Origin: Mytilus edulis
Lineage: Eukaryota > Mollusca > Bivalvia > Mytilida > Mytilidae
Direction: 5' to 3'
DNA: 64,000 nucleotides
Assembly (NCBI RefSeq): GCF_963676685.1
Contig: NC_092355.1
Span: 59,493,613-59,557,612, forward strand
In this document: positions 10,855-21,400 of the stretch, piece by piece
Layout: each line of letters starts with the position of its first letter
Position numbering within the stretch: position 1 is the first letter of the stretch
Program-made: the position numbers and the translations under genes
The notes under the pieces: generated by a model
The model's database searches: none
The model's input: only the letters and a program-made list of their open reading frames with translations
What the model was told of the DNA's origin: nothing

Positions 10855-10965
10855 TTACACTGGAGTTGATCTTAGGTGCTTCGGAGGGGTAAGCAGTATC
10901 TGCAGGATACTTCGCATGTGACACTCAGGCGTCACGTACGTTATTCTAATAAATATGCTGCTCAC
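10855..10965 (+). repeat. Fragment of the retroelement 3' tail family
   Basis: GGTGCTTCGGAGGGGTAAGC and CGCATGTGACACTCAGGCGTC are diverged versions of the tail segment found next to the Penelope-like element (40460-40530). Confidence 0.6.
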
Positions 10966-11029
10966 TTTTATAAAGTGATTTTGTATCACATTCATTGGGG
11001 ATTGGTAATTTGATTTTATCCTAATACAT

Positions 11030-11215
11030 AAAATTGAGAATGGAAATGGGGAATGTGTCAAAGAGACAACAACCCGACAATAGAAAAAACAACAGCAGAA
11101 GGTCACTAACAGGTCTTCAATGTAGCGAGACATTCCCGCACCTGGAGGCGTCCTTCAGCTGGCCCCTAAACAAATATATATTAGTTCAGTGATAATGAAC
11201 GCCATACTAATTTCC
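11030..11215 (+). repeat. Dispersed repeat GAAATGGGGAATGTGTCAAA, copy 1
   Basis: GAAATGGGGAATGTGTCAAA, GAGACAACAACCCGACAATA and GAAGGTCACTAACAGGTCTT occur here on the + strand and reverse-complemented at 63310-63440. Non-coding. Confidence 0.8.
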
Positions 11216-13380
11216 GAATTGTACACTAGAAACTAAAATTAAAAAAATACATCATGCATGTCTTTGTTTGCTCGCAATTTTCTAGGTTGTGTGTTGCTGG
11301 TTGATTTACTTTGGTATACTTATTTTTTTTCATTATACATGTTATCCTTTTCGATCATGTTCATGTGTACGTGTTCTGCGAAATTTAGTTTTTTCTTCTT
11401 TTTTTTCAGGGATACATGCATTGACAACTGATAACTGCATTTTTGTCAAATGGTTGCAAAGAGTTCGAGCATTTTCAGTGATGTTGAAAAAAATATCATT
11501 GTGTCCATAACTTGAAAGAACCGATTTACTTTGAATACAAGCAATGGATAGCTTAGCCTGGGGTCCTGGCTAATCTTGTCAGTCTTACGACGCGCAGCTA
11601 GATTGGGCCGGATCCCAGGCTATGGATAGCTATACTTTTGTATTGAAGTCGTTGAAATTACGAGCTTCGATCCTTGCTTAGAAGTTCCCCAAGTATATTG
11701 GTAAATGGATTTTTATAACTGATATTGGAAAAAAAATAATCATATTTAAGGAGATTCAGCATGAGGAGTGCTGTTTAAGAAAAAGAACTTAAGTTCGCAA
11801 ATAAAAAAATGTTTATAGATAAAACTCGTTTCTAGGTGGTATATTTGTGCTGGTACTATAAGTGTTATAATAGTCTCAGATTTGTGTAAATGGAAAATTA
11901 ATAAGGGCGTTGATAAGTATGTACAGAGGGATAAAGTTTATAGAATAATATCTGAGGGTAACGCCCTGTTAATTATTGTAGCGCCTTGAGTAAAACCTGT
12001 CGTTGTGTCTCGGTTGTTTTTAAACGTGCAATACGCCTGATTTGACATAAAAATAGAAGATTTGATAGACACCATTATATCTTTTGTTCTAAAAAGTAAT
12101 GTGTAAAGTAGTGCACAGAATACTGAATGAAATGAATATATCTCACAGCTAGCTTCGGCACACGATTTGGATTTTTGCTCTCTGTTTGCACTGAACAGCG
12201 ACGTGTATCTATGTCTTTGACTGCACTGAGTATTCAATTGGCCTAATTTATACCACACAGCATAGTAGTGTGACATGTATGTGGTATGAATAAAAGATCT
12301 AATTAAACAGAAAATTTTATTTTCAGTGCATAGAATGGGTAGAACGGGTACAGAAATACGAGACACATATATCCTCAGTACGTAAACATTGATGTATCAC
12401 GATTGTAATTATTGGTATTTAGAGGACATGTATTATACAAAATATTAAAAATAGTTGATTTAAATTTTGACATCGACATTGCGAAACAACAGATTTGAAA
12501 TTGACCTCCATGAATGTATTTATCAACCAATAATATCCAGTCGTATCCAGATTAAATTCAAGTTAAATCATACATGTATGGTGGTAAATAATGTATTTAA
12601 AAATAGATTGTACCCGGAATTCCGTATGTGAAATTGTGTCAATTTATTCCATGTCGTGCTTGATTTATTTATGTCATATCAAAGGTGTTTAAATCAATTA
12701 CTTTAAAACGATCTCGCTGCACTACATGTAAAAATGCTTAGTATAATGATATTAGTTTTGTTTTATTTTGATGTTTGATATATATAAGAAAAATGGAACA
12801 GGTTGGGGGTCTTGGTGGTAAGATAAACAGTTGGTATCCCCAAAAGTTACACAGCGAGGTAGAAGCTAAACCGAGGTTCTGGGCCATTCTGTTATCAGTA
12901 GGGCAGTAAAAAAGAAATCGTAAAGTTGCTGTTTGGGATGTAAATATATGGAAAGTTACATCTAGTAGCAAGGAAATTCAATGTGCAGGAGAGTGTCATA
13001 CTATTGGTATATTGAAAAAAAATTTTGTACACGTCTTAAGTAGACTATTTCATTGCTACAATATCTTTTCCAACTTTTATTGCTTTTCATGCAATGTAAC
13101 ATCTAACTACCTTCTAGTAAATGAATAGATGTTTAATTTTCCGTGTTTCCATCAAAGTAAAATATGTTAATGACCAGCTGGTCAAGATCAAGTTAAATGT
13201 CCGGATAAAAATGCATCAATTGCAGACCATTGAATCGGTCCTCCACCATCTTTAACAAAAAATGAGGTGTATTCGTTTAAGAGCAATGAGGGGTCTCTTT
13301 ACAGTTGCAGATGTTACTGGCATAGTCAGTTGAACCTAAATAGCTGTTAGATGCTTGGGTAAAATTTAGGTTTTGCATGC
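11216..13380. other. Gene-free stretch
   Basis: No repeat or gene recognised. The longest frame, 142 codons on the minus strand at 11938-12366, has no recognisable motif, domain or splice context, and I treat it as chance. AT-rich with short runs only. Confidence 0.35.
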
Positions 13381-13382
13381 TT

Positions 13383-13653
13383 AAGGTGGTACCCAACACT
13401 TTCACTAAAATAAATTTGGCTCGTTTAATTTTCATAAAATTTTGACAAAGTATTTACTTTGACCCTTTAACAAAAATATCAAAATTTCAAAACTTTTGAA
13501 CCAACCGTTTTGTCAGAAAAATTACACTGGTTATATAGTAGTTTGACAAACACCAATTTTAATCATTGAGAAGCTTAATATACCCTTTACAACACAACGT
13601 AATTAAAACGTTAAGCTGATTTTACAGAGTTATCTCCCTGTAGTGTTAGGTAT
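13383..13653. mobile_element. MITE with GGTGGTACCCAACACT ends
   Basis: About 270 bp. The left end AAGGTGGTACCCAACACT pairs with the right end AGTGTTAGGTA. The interior has AGAGTTATCTCCCTGTAG close to the right end, a phrase I recognise from bivalve MITEs of this kind. The right terminus has decayed after AGGTA, so target duplication cannot be read. Confidence 0.65.
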
Positions 13654-13764
13654 GTCTATATATCAGTGTTCTTGGCTTATCCGCGATACGTTGCCATTTG
13701 AATGCAATTCCACCTGATGATTTTGCCCTGTAGGCTGCAAAATTTTATCAGGTAGATCATCTGC

Positions 13765-14010
13765 ATATAAAAAAAGAAGATGTGGTATGATTGCCAATGA
13801 GATAAGTTTTACTCAGTATTTTGAGTTCATTTCCAGTATTATACAGATACAGATAGAGACAACTGTCCACAAGAGACCAAAATGACAGACATTAACAACT
13901 ATAGGTCACCGTATGGCCTTCAACAATGAGCAAATCCCATACCACATAGTCAGCTGTAAAAGGCCCCGATATGACAATGTAAAACAATTCAAACGAGAAA
14001 ACTAACCGGC
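13765..14010 (+). repeat. GAAGATGTGG mussel repeat with internal insertion
   Basis: Begins AAAAAGAAGATGTGGTATGA and continues through CCTTCAACAATGAGCAAATC to AATTCAAACGAGAAAACTAA. About 45 bp at 13805-13850 does not match the family and interrupts it. Confidence 0.85.
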
Positions 14011-14195
14011 GGCCTTATTTATATATATATAAAAAAAAGAAGAAAAATAGCCTATTAATCAAGTCTTATCTTGTTAGTCTAGTAATGTCCTCGATTATTT
14101 AAAAATGACACATGGCTTAATTGTTATCATGCAGTTATCAATTATTCTATAATTTTATTGTCGGCCTATTACTAGTACATTTGGATGTATAATGG

Positions 14196-14300
14196 CCCTT
14201 TTTTGTCGAGCCTGTGAAAAAGCGAGAAATAATGATCAAGTTTACATTCCATCGTCGGCGTCGCTGTCGTCGTCGCAGCGGCGTCCACATGTATTCACAC
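14196..14300 (+). repeat. GTCGAGCCTG / GTCG-rich repeat fragment
   Basis: GTCGAGCCTGTGAAAAAGCG is followed by CGTCGGCGTCGCTGTCGTCG, the start of a family related to the copies at 2133 and 22782 but with a different body. Confidence 0.55.
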
Positions 14301-14619
14301 TGTGGTTAAAGTTAATGAAATTGTAATAACTTTTTTAAGGATATTTGCTTGTCATGTTTGGAATTTTTGTCAGATTTTCGAAATCCTCTGGTTTTATCAA
14401 TTTGAATGCCTTAAAAAAATTCCCATTGACCCCCAATTTTCTTTTTATAAATCTTTCACATGTATAATTATAAGCCATTTGTAAAATTCTTATAAAATCT
14501 TATTAATTTTGTAATAGTTTTTGAGAACTTTAACTGGTCAATGATGAAGCTATGAAAAGTCAAGAGAGAACATTTCCCTGCAAAATTCCAATGGTTAATA
14601 TCTGAGGGGCTGGACAGGG

Positions 14620-14702
14620 GTGTAAGTTTCTCCCTACTCCCGCTCCCTCTTCTCCTTTCTCCCACCCTCGTCTCCCTTCTCCATTTCTTTTCTCTCTCCA
14701 TT
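14620..14702 (+). repeat. Polypyrimidine tract (C/T low complexity)
   Basis: Almost pure C/T, for example CTCCCTCTTCTCCTTTCTCC. It produces a spurious R/E-rich frame on the other strand (14468-14716). Confidence 0.9.
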
Positions 14703-16010
14703 ATCGTTTCCGACATTTAAATCTATTAAACATTCAGGAAGAGTTTTGTTTAGAAGAGTCAGTAATGCCATACATTTAAGTAACGAGTATCTCCCCTGTA
14801 ACATTAATAACTTTCTCGTGTAAATATTTCTTCAATATCCATCCAGTTGTTCATGAGGAGATGCGCTTAACAGAGATACATTGATAGATACATGTAGATA
14901 GGGTGCAATATGCCTGCAACGTGATCAGACGCATACAAATTCCCATCTAGGAGGGACATTCCAAAGCAACCTCACATATTTTCGATTTTTGACAAATTCT
15001 AATCGGGAATAGTCTTGTCAAGGACGGCAGTAAAAAGCGTGAATGTGTGACCCCAGCTTAACTCTCATGCACGCCGTTTCCTGATGAATCTTTTTTAAAA
15101 GTATAAATCCAAACTATATAGAAATGCAGGATACTGTGTGAAAATACGGGGAATTTGTGTGACACTATTAATGCAATTTCGCAAGAAACCAATTCGTTTT
15201 AAAATGGTTGCCAAAAACGATGCTTGCAAAAAAGAAAAAGATAATTCTTTTGGAAAATAAAACGGGATTTAATTACCGAAAATGCATAGTACAAGCAGTC
15301 GTTGAACATCGGGCAAAAATGATTTTTAGAATGGAATTTTAAAACAAAGAAGAAGAATAAAATTGTCTTTGAACTTTGCTATTTTGGCCTACAACTTTCC
15401 CTATATGTTCCAAGTGTATTAACAAGTTTTGGAATATTATTGGACTGTACAGAAAATATGGTTCCGGAAGCTTGTAAAAATAGATGACCAAAAGTATAAG
15501 CGCAGTTTACACAGGACAGCAGCATTGGAATTAGGGAAAAGTTAACAAAGGCCTGTCATTTTGGAATGTCAACACTTAATCCGCACCCGTTCGGACAAAA
15601 TAAAACTAGATCATCATCAGACCCCGTTACATATTGTTTCTTTCAATTCCGTATTTCAATTTTTTTTCTTGAAATTTACAATCACACCATTCATTAGATA
15701 AACCCAGTGGCCAACAATAAATGAATAAACGGAATTTTGATGAAGGTAAACCCAGAAAAGCGCTCCGACCGACAAAAAAAAAAATAGAAATTGAAGAGAT
15801 ATGTGTGTTTGCCTATATTTCTTCAAATGCAGAAACAAACTGAAAACACTTACATTTTAATATCATTTTGGTTCATGTTAATTTACACTTGGGTGTACAG
15901 GAATGGGTGTGTTTGTTGTTGAGTTGGACTTGATGTCCAGTTGAGATTTCCCAACTATATTCTACGCGGAAGCGTATTAGCGCCACACATTTTTTTTTAT
16001 TTTTCTTTCT
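14703..16010. other. Gene-free stretch
   Basis: No gene, RNA or recognised repeat. Frames here are short and end at random. Confidence 0.3.
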
Positions 16011-16012
16011 AT

Positions 16013-16242
16013 GTTTGCGTTAAAACGCAAGCATTTGCGTTGAACGCAAACCTTTGCGTTGTAACGCAAACTTTTGCGATATAACCGGACCTTTGCGATA
16101 TATATATAACGCAAACTTTTGCGTTATAACGCAAACCTTTGCGTTGTAACGCAAACCTTTACGTTATAACACAAACCTTTTGCGTTATAACGCAAACCTT
16201 TGCGTTACAACGCAAACCTTTGCGTTACAACGCAAACATTTG
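16013..16242. repeat. Tandem array of palindromic AACGCAAA/TTTGCGTT units
   Basis: About eleven units of roughly 19-20 bp: AACGCAAACCTTTGCGTT joined by TA, TG, AC or longer spacers. Each unit is an inverted repeat, and adjacent units are inverted to each other through GCGTTATAACGC. One unit is degenerate near 16077-16110, with GCGATATATATATAACGC and a central CCGGAC. No promoter or gene next to it explains it. Confidence 0.9.
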
Positions 16243-16384
16243 TTTTATCTTATTTCTTATTTAAGATTCAAAGGAAACAGTAGTTATTAATGGAGGAGAC
16301 TGTATATAATAAAATTTATCACCTTTGTAGTAATTGCAAAGTAAACTGCTTAAATAATTATCAATGACTAATAATGAGCAGAAT

Positions 16385-16540
16385 AATATAAGAAGATGTG
16401 GTATGAGTGCCAATAAGAAAACTCTCCATCTAAGTTACTATTCGTAAAAGTAAACCATCATAGGCCGAATTACGGTCTTCAACACGGAGCATTGGCTCAC
16501 ACTGAACAACAAACTATAAAGGTCCCCAAAAACGATATCC
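16385..16540 (+). repeat. GAAGATGTGG mussel repeat, diverged subfamily
   Basis: AAGAAGATGTGGTATGAGTG, AACTCTCCATCTAAG, TTACGGTCTTCAACACGGAG and ACAACAAACTATAAAGG. The same subfamily is seen at 29035-29110 and 34150-34270. Confidence 0.8.
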
Positions 16541-16547
16541 AAGTTAC

Positions 16548-17190
16548 CACCGTGTATCATCAGTACACCGGATATAGGTACTAACTAAGCGGGCATGATC
16601 GATTTTGACCTTACACGGTAACGAAAATCTTTGTTTTGCTTTATCAATATTCAATGTACATTTCTCAACATTTAAAATTCCTGCTCCCAAATAATTTTCG
16701 CATCGATATTTTCCTATTCATAAAAGAACTTTGATATTCTAATAAGAACAATTAACTTGTACATGCGCAAATAGTTGTGAATGTCAACACTTACTTTCAA
16801 TTTCGATACAGTTGTTGAGACATTTACATGTTTTAACTGAAGAAATCTAATACAGGGCAAAAGTAATAGTTACCTATCATAAAACTACCTGCGATTACTC
16901 TTTCCTTGAAACTTTTTAGGTAATAAACGAGTATGAAAATAAAGTGTTTGTGTAAGGTGTACAACAACTTAACTATGCACCGTACATAAGGATTTATGTG
17001 GTCATCTAAACACCGTACACAACGCTTCTTTAGGGATAAAATACCGAAAAATAACATATGTATGAAAGATTTCAATGCCAATTATTGAAACAGCTATACT
17101 TATTACACACACACATTGACCTTCTATCAAAAAGAGTTGCAATGCCCGCTTAGTAAGTACCTATATCCGGTGTACTGATGATACACGGTG
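16548..17190. mobile_element. 643-bp element with about 48-bp terminal inverted repeats
   Basis: The left end CACCGTGTATCATCAGTACA and the right end ...ACTGATGATACACGGTG are inverted copies. Pairing continues through CCGGATATAGGTACT and AAGCGGGCA. No clear target duplication. No transposase; the minus-strand 82-codon frame inside is unremarkable. A non-autonomous DNA transposon of unknown superfamily. Confidence 0.8.
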
Positions 17191-17199
17191 ATAAAGAGA

Positions 17200-18030
17200 A
17201 AAGTAAACTAACTTATGAGGGATTTACTTGATGTTGGGTTTATTTGAAAGGGTGAAAAAATGCCCAACAAAATTGCTATCTTAGACTTGCATTACTGGTG
17301 GTAATTTTTACAACCTTTTAAAACCAATTTTTAGAGGCATTTTTCAGTACAACCTGGAAAATTGGCAAATAATCGATTATTTAAAAATTTATTTTACGGA
17401 ATGAATATATATAGAAGTTTATTCTCTTGAAAACCAACTTATTGGCTATATAAAACTAGTTTTACATTTTATCTAAATCTTTTCTTAATAACCAAAAATT
17501 TCCTTTGAAAATGGTAACAGGATAGACAAAATATTGTACCACCGATCAAAAAATGTTTCAAGATATTCTTGAATGACATCATTAAGATTGCATCTTTTAA
17601 TATGTTGTTCTTAAAGTACTGTCTGTTTTGATTTGCTTATGTAGAGGGTTATTATAATAAGTAACTTTTAATAAATTTTTCAATTTCAAAATTCGACATT
17701 TTTTGAAAATGACCCATATATATGTCTGTCCGTATCTTTATTGTCAAAGAAATGTAACTCTTATCCAATTTGAAATAACGGCCGTTTTCATTCTCTATAT
17801 AAAAATCTATCATTTTTGGTTCATAGGAATTTCATAAAACTGTTTCCTAATAAAATTCAAATCAGGAGGTAACAGTCAACAATTTACCTGTGACAGGTGA
17901 AAAATGCAAATGGTGGACGCCAAGATGTGATGAATGCGGAAATGCAGTTTTCGTTAGATTTTATTTTAATCTAAATAACCATTGCAAATTGTTTCCCACA
18001 TCTTTAAGTAAAAAATTGACTTTGTTTGTC
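17200..18030. other. Region upstream of the four-TM gene
   Basis: No repeat recognised. It presumably includes the promoter of the gene starting at 18113. No CpG-rich island is apparent by eye. Confidence 0.3.
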
Positions 18031-18034
18031 AGCA

Positions 18035-18040
18035 TATAAG
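18035..18040 (+). promoter_or_regulatory. Possible TATA box
   Basis: TATAAG within AGCATATAAGACAGG, 78 bp before the ATG at 18113, would place a transcription start near 18065. Position is plausible, but the motif is common in such AT-rich DNA and a 5' UTR intron is not excluded. Confidence 0.2.
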
Positions 18041-18112
18041 ACAGGTCAGGTGACGGGAAAACACTTTCTCCAAAGTTTACAGAAACCGGAAATCAACATT
18101 TGAAAAAAAACA

Positions 18113-18425
18113 ATGTATCAAAATAAACAATACAGTTATAACAAATCTAGAAGTCCAGGCGAGATGATTGGGGAGTGCCTCCATAATATATTTAGTTCGG
18201 GCTTCCTTCTCATTGCTGGTCTATTGTTGGTGTTTTCTTCGCTGGTGTCTATTGTCAGCTGTTTGCTGCCCTTCTGGTTCAAGTTGACGCTATACGACCA
18301 GATTTTTGGAGATGAGTTATACGCCAACGACACTGAGATTGATACTGGACTGTACTTCATGGATAAAGACAGATTTATCAATTTATTGATGATCGACAAA
18401 GCATCAAGTGTCCAGCTCATGCCAG
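18113..18425 (+). CDS. Exon 1 of the four-TM gene
   Basis: Encodes residues 1-104 plus the first base of codon 105: N-terminus, TM1 and most of extracellular loop 1. Start chosen because it is the first ATG of the open frame, in context AAACAATG. The frame runs on past the donor to 18529 but becomes transposon sequence after 18470, so the CAG|GTATAA donor at 18425/18426 is preferred. Confidence 0.75.
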
Positions 18426-21400
18426 GTATAATAGTAATTTCACTCTCTTACTATACAAATCCTTGGTTTAAGGTTCATGTGGACCCTATGGCTAAAATGG
18501 CTGTATTTTCACCTCAAAATTTACTCTGAGTACAGACAAATCTGCGCATCTGTAAAAAATTTCAGGCATAGCATGCCCTAGATAAATAAATTTCAAATAT
18601 GTTTTATGTTTTAGAAAAATAAAAACTTACCAGGATTTTGCCGTGCACTTTTTTTCATTCCTCCAGAAGGTGCCAAAATAAACTAAGTTGGGAAACAGGT
18701 TTGAGAACTCCCCCACAGGTAATAATTGAAGTGAGCTGTATTGCTTGACATGGACATGAGATGGACAATAGATACCTGACAATAGTTGGTTATTTAAACT
18801 GTGTACCTGAGTGGACCATATCAAGGTAAACTCAACTGTTTGTTAATTTTATCATCTTCTGCAGGGACGAAAAAAAGTGTACGGCAAAATCCAGTTAAGT
18901 TATGAATTTTCTAAATCATACATTGCATTTGAATTCTATTTATCTAGGGCATGCTATGCCTTAAAACTTTTCCAGATGCACAGGTTTGCCTGTACTCAGA
19001 GTAAATTTTGAGGTGAAAATACGGACATTTTAGCCATAGGGTCCACATGAACCTTCAAGTTTCCAGTAATATTAAAAATAGAACTAAAGATCCATATGAA
19101 AACCTTCAGTTTATTATGAATTTATATTATAATTTATCATGTTTATAGTGAGATAAATTAAAAAAAAAACCAATTTATAAATAATATTTTATTCTTATAA
19201 TTGTTGCCTCCCTTGGCTGGGGAAGCAAAGCTCTATAACACATGTATCAGTCGGAAACCAGGTTGAAATAGAACAAAACAATCGAAGCTCTTTGTTAGAG
19301 AAGGCGATAAATGTTTACTTTATTGTTTACTATAGTGACAAAATTTTTAAAAGTTAATAGAAACAAACAGAATTGCAATTTTCTTCTCAATTTCGAGGTG
19401 TTTTATTTTAAAACACCATTTGCATAAGTTTTCAATTTATCTAGTTCATAGTTAAGCAGAACAATTAGATATCAAGTCGACGACATGGGTACATGTATCT
19501 TTCAAGTTGGATGACAAAAATGCATAACCTCCGATTTTTTAGGTCACCTGGCCCAAAGGGCCAAGTGAGCTTTTCCCATCACTTGGCGTCCGTCGTCTGT
19601 CGTCCGGCGTCGTTAACTTTTACAAAAATCTTCTCCTCTGAAAGTACTGGGCCAAATTACACCAAACTTGGCCATAATCATCATTGGGGTATCTAGTTTA
19701 AAAAATGTGTCCGGTGACCCGGCCAACCAACCAAGATGGCCGCCATGGCTAAAAATAGAACATAGGGGTAAAATGCAGTTTTTGGCTTATAACTCAAAAA
19801 CCAAAGAATTTAGAGCAAATCTTACATGGGGTAATATTGTTCATCAGGTCAAGATCTATCTGCCCTGAAATTTTCAGATGAATCGGACATTCCGTTGTTG
19901 GGTTGCTGCCCCTGAAATTGTAATTTTAAGGAAATTTTTCTGTTTTTGGTTATTATCTTGAATATTATTATAGATAGAGATACATTTTAAAGAGCAATAA
20001 TGTTCAGCAAAGTAAGATGTACAAATAAGTCAACATGGACCAAAATGGTCAGTTGACCACTTTAGGAGTTATTGCCCTTTATAGTCAATTTTTAACCATT
20101 TTTCGTAAATCTTAGTAATCTTTTAGAAAAATCTTCTCCTCTGAAACTACTGGGCCAAATTTAACCAAACTTAGCCATAATCATCATTGGGGTATCTAGT
20201 TAAAAAAATGTGTCCGGTAACTTGACCAACAAACCAAGATGGCCGCCATGGCTAAAAATAGAACATGGGGTAAAATGCAGTTTTTGGCTTATAACTCAAA
20301 AACCAAAGCATTAAGAGCAAATCTGACAGGAAGTAAAATTGTTGATCAGGTCACGATCTATCTGCCCTGGAATTTTCAGATGAATCGGATAATTGGTTGT
20401 TAGGTTGCTGCCCCTGAATTGGTAATTTTGAAGAAATTTTGCTGTTTTTTTGTTATTATCTTGAATATTATTATAGATAGAGATAAACTGTAAACAGCAA
20501 TAATGTACAGCAAAGTAAGAACTAAAAATAAGTCAGTATGACCAAAATAATCAATTGACCCCCTAAGGAGTTATTGCCCTTCATAGTCAATTTTTAACAA
20601 TTTTCTTAAAATTTGAAGATTTTCAATAACATTTTCCACAGAAAGTACTGTTATAGATAGAGATAATTGTAAGCAGCAAGAATGTTTAGTAAAGTAAGAT
20701 CTACAAACACATCACCATCACCAAAACACAATTTTGTCTTGAATCCATTTGTGTCCATTGTTTAATATTCACATAGACCAAGGTGAGCGACACCGGCTCT
20801 TTAGAGCCTCTAGTTTGAAAAAATTACCAAGGACGGAAACCATATCAATCTATTACTTCAGTAATTTTCGTGTCTGCCCTTCTATTATGTGACTGAAGAA
20901 AAAATTCCAAAAATTGGTAACAATTGTATCGAAAAGAGAAAATCGAGTGCACCGTTTTATGTTAGGGCGTGTTTGAGTTGAGTATTTTGTCTTGATATCG
21001 TACAAAGCAAGAATATTTCATACATCGTCTCGCTTCAAATTCTATCATTTTTATACATTAAAGCTACAGGTTGACGTTATAACAGAAAAAAATCACAGTA
21101 CTAAAAGATGAAATATATAGGTCAAGTGAAATACTTATCTAATGAGTCACAAAAACAGAGAAGGTGTGTTCGAATAGCTATTTTTTTTACTGAAAGTACT
21201 TGACGACAGTCTTTCAAGTTGGATGATGAAAATACATATCTTCGAAAAATTCCAATTTTTTGTGTGTGATAACTAGAGTTTATAGTCTTCATACACTAAA
21301 AAAATCTAGTCTGCCCTTCCACGAAAGATTTATTTAGAATTTTTTTAAATGTTTATGAATTTTCGAAAATTCCACCTGACAACCGATCAGACAATAGTTT

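Noticed and set aside
11938..12366. 142-codon minus-strand open frame
   Set aside because: No recognisable motif, no splice context and random-looking composition; acceptable as chance in a 64-kb window.
16013..16242. CRISPR array
   Set aside because: Units are palindromic and nearly contiguous with no unique 30-bp spacers, and the window is eukaryotic.
18426..18529. Extension of exon 1 of the four-TM gene to the stop at 18529
   Set aside because: After 18470 the frame is inside a foldback transposon; the consensus donor at 18426 leads in frame to exon 2.
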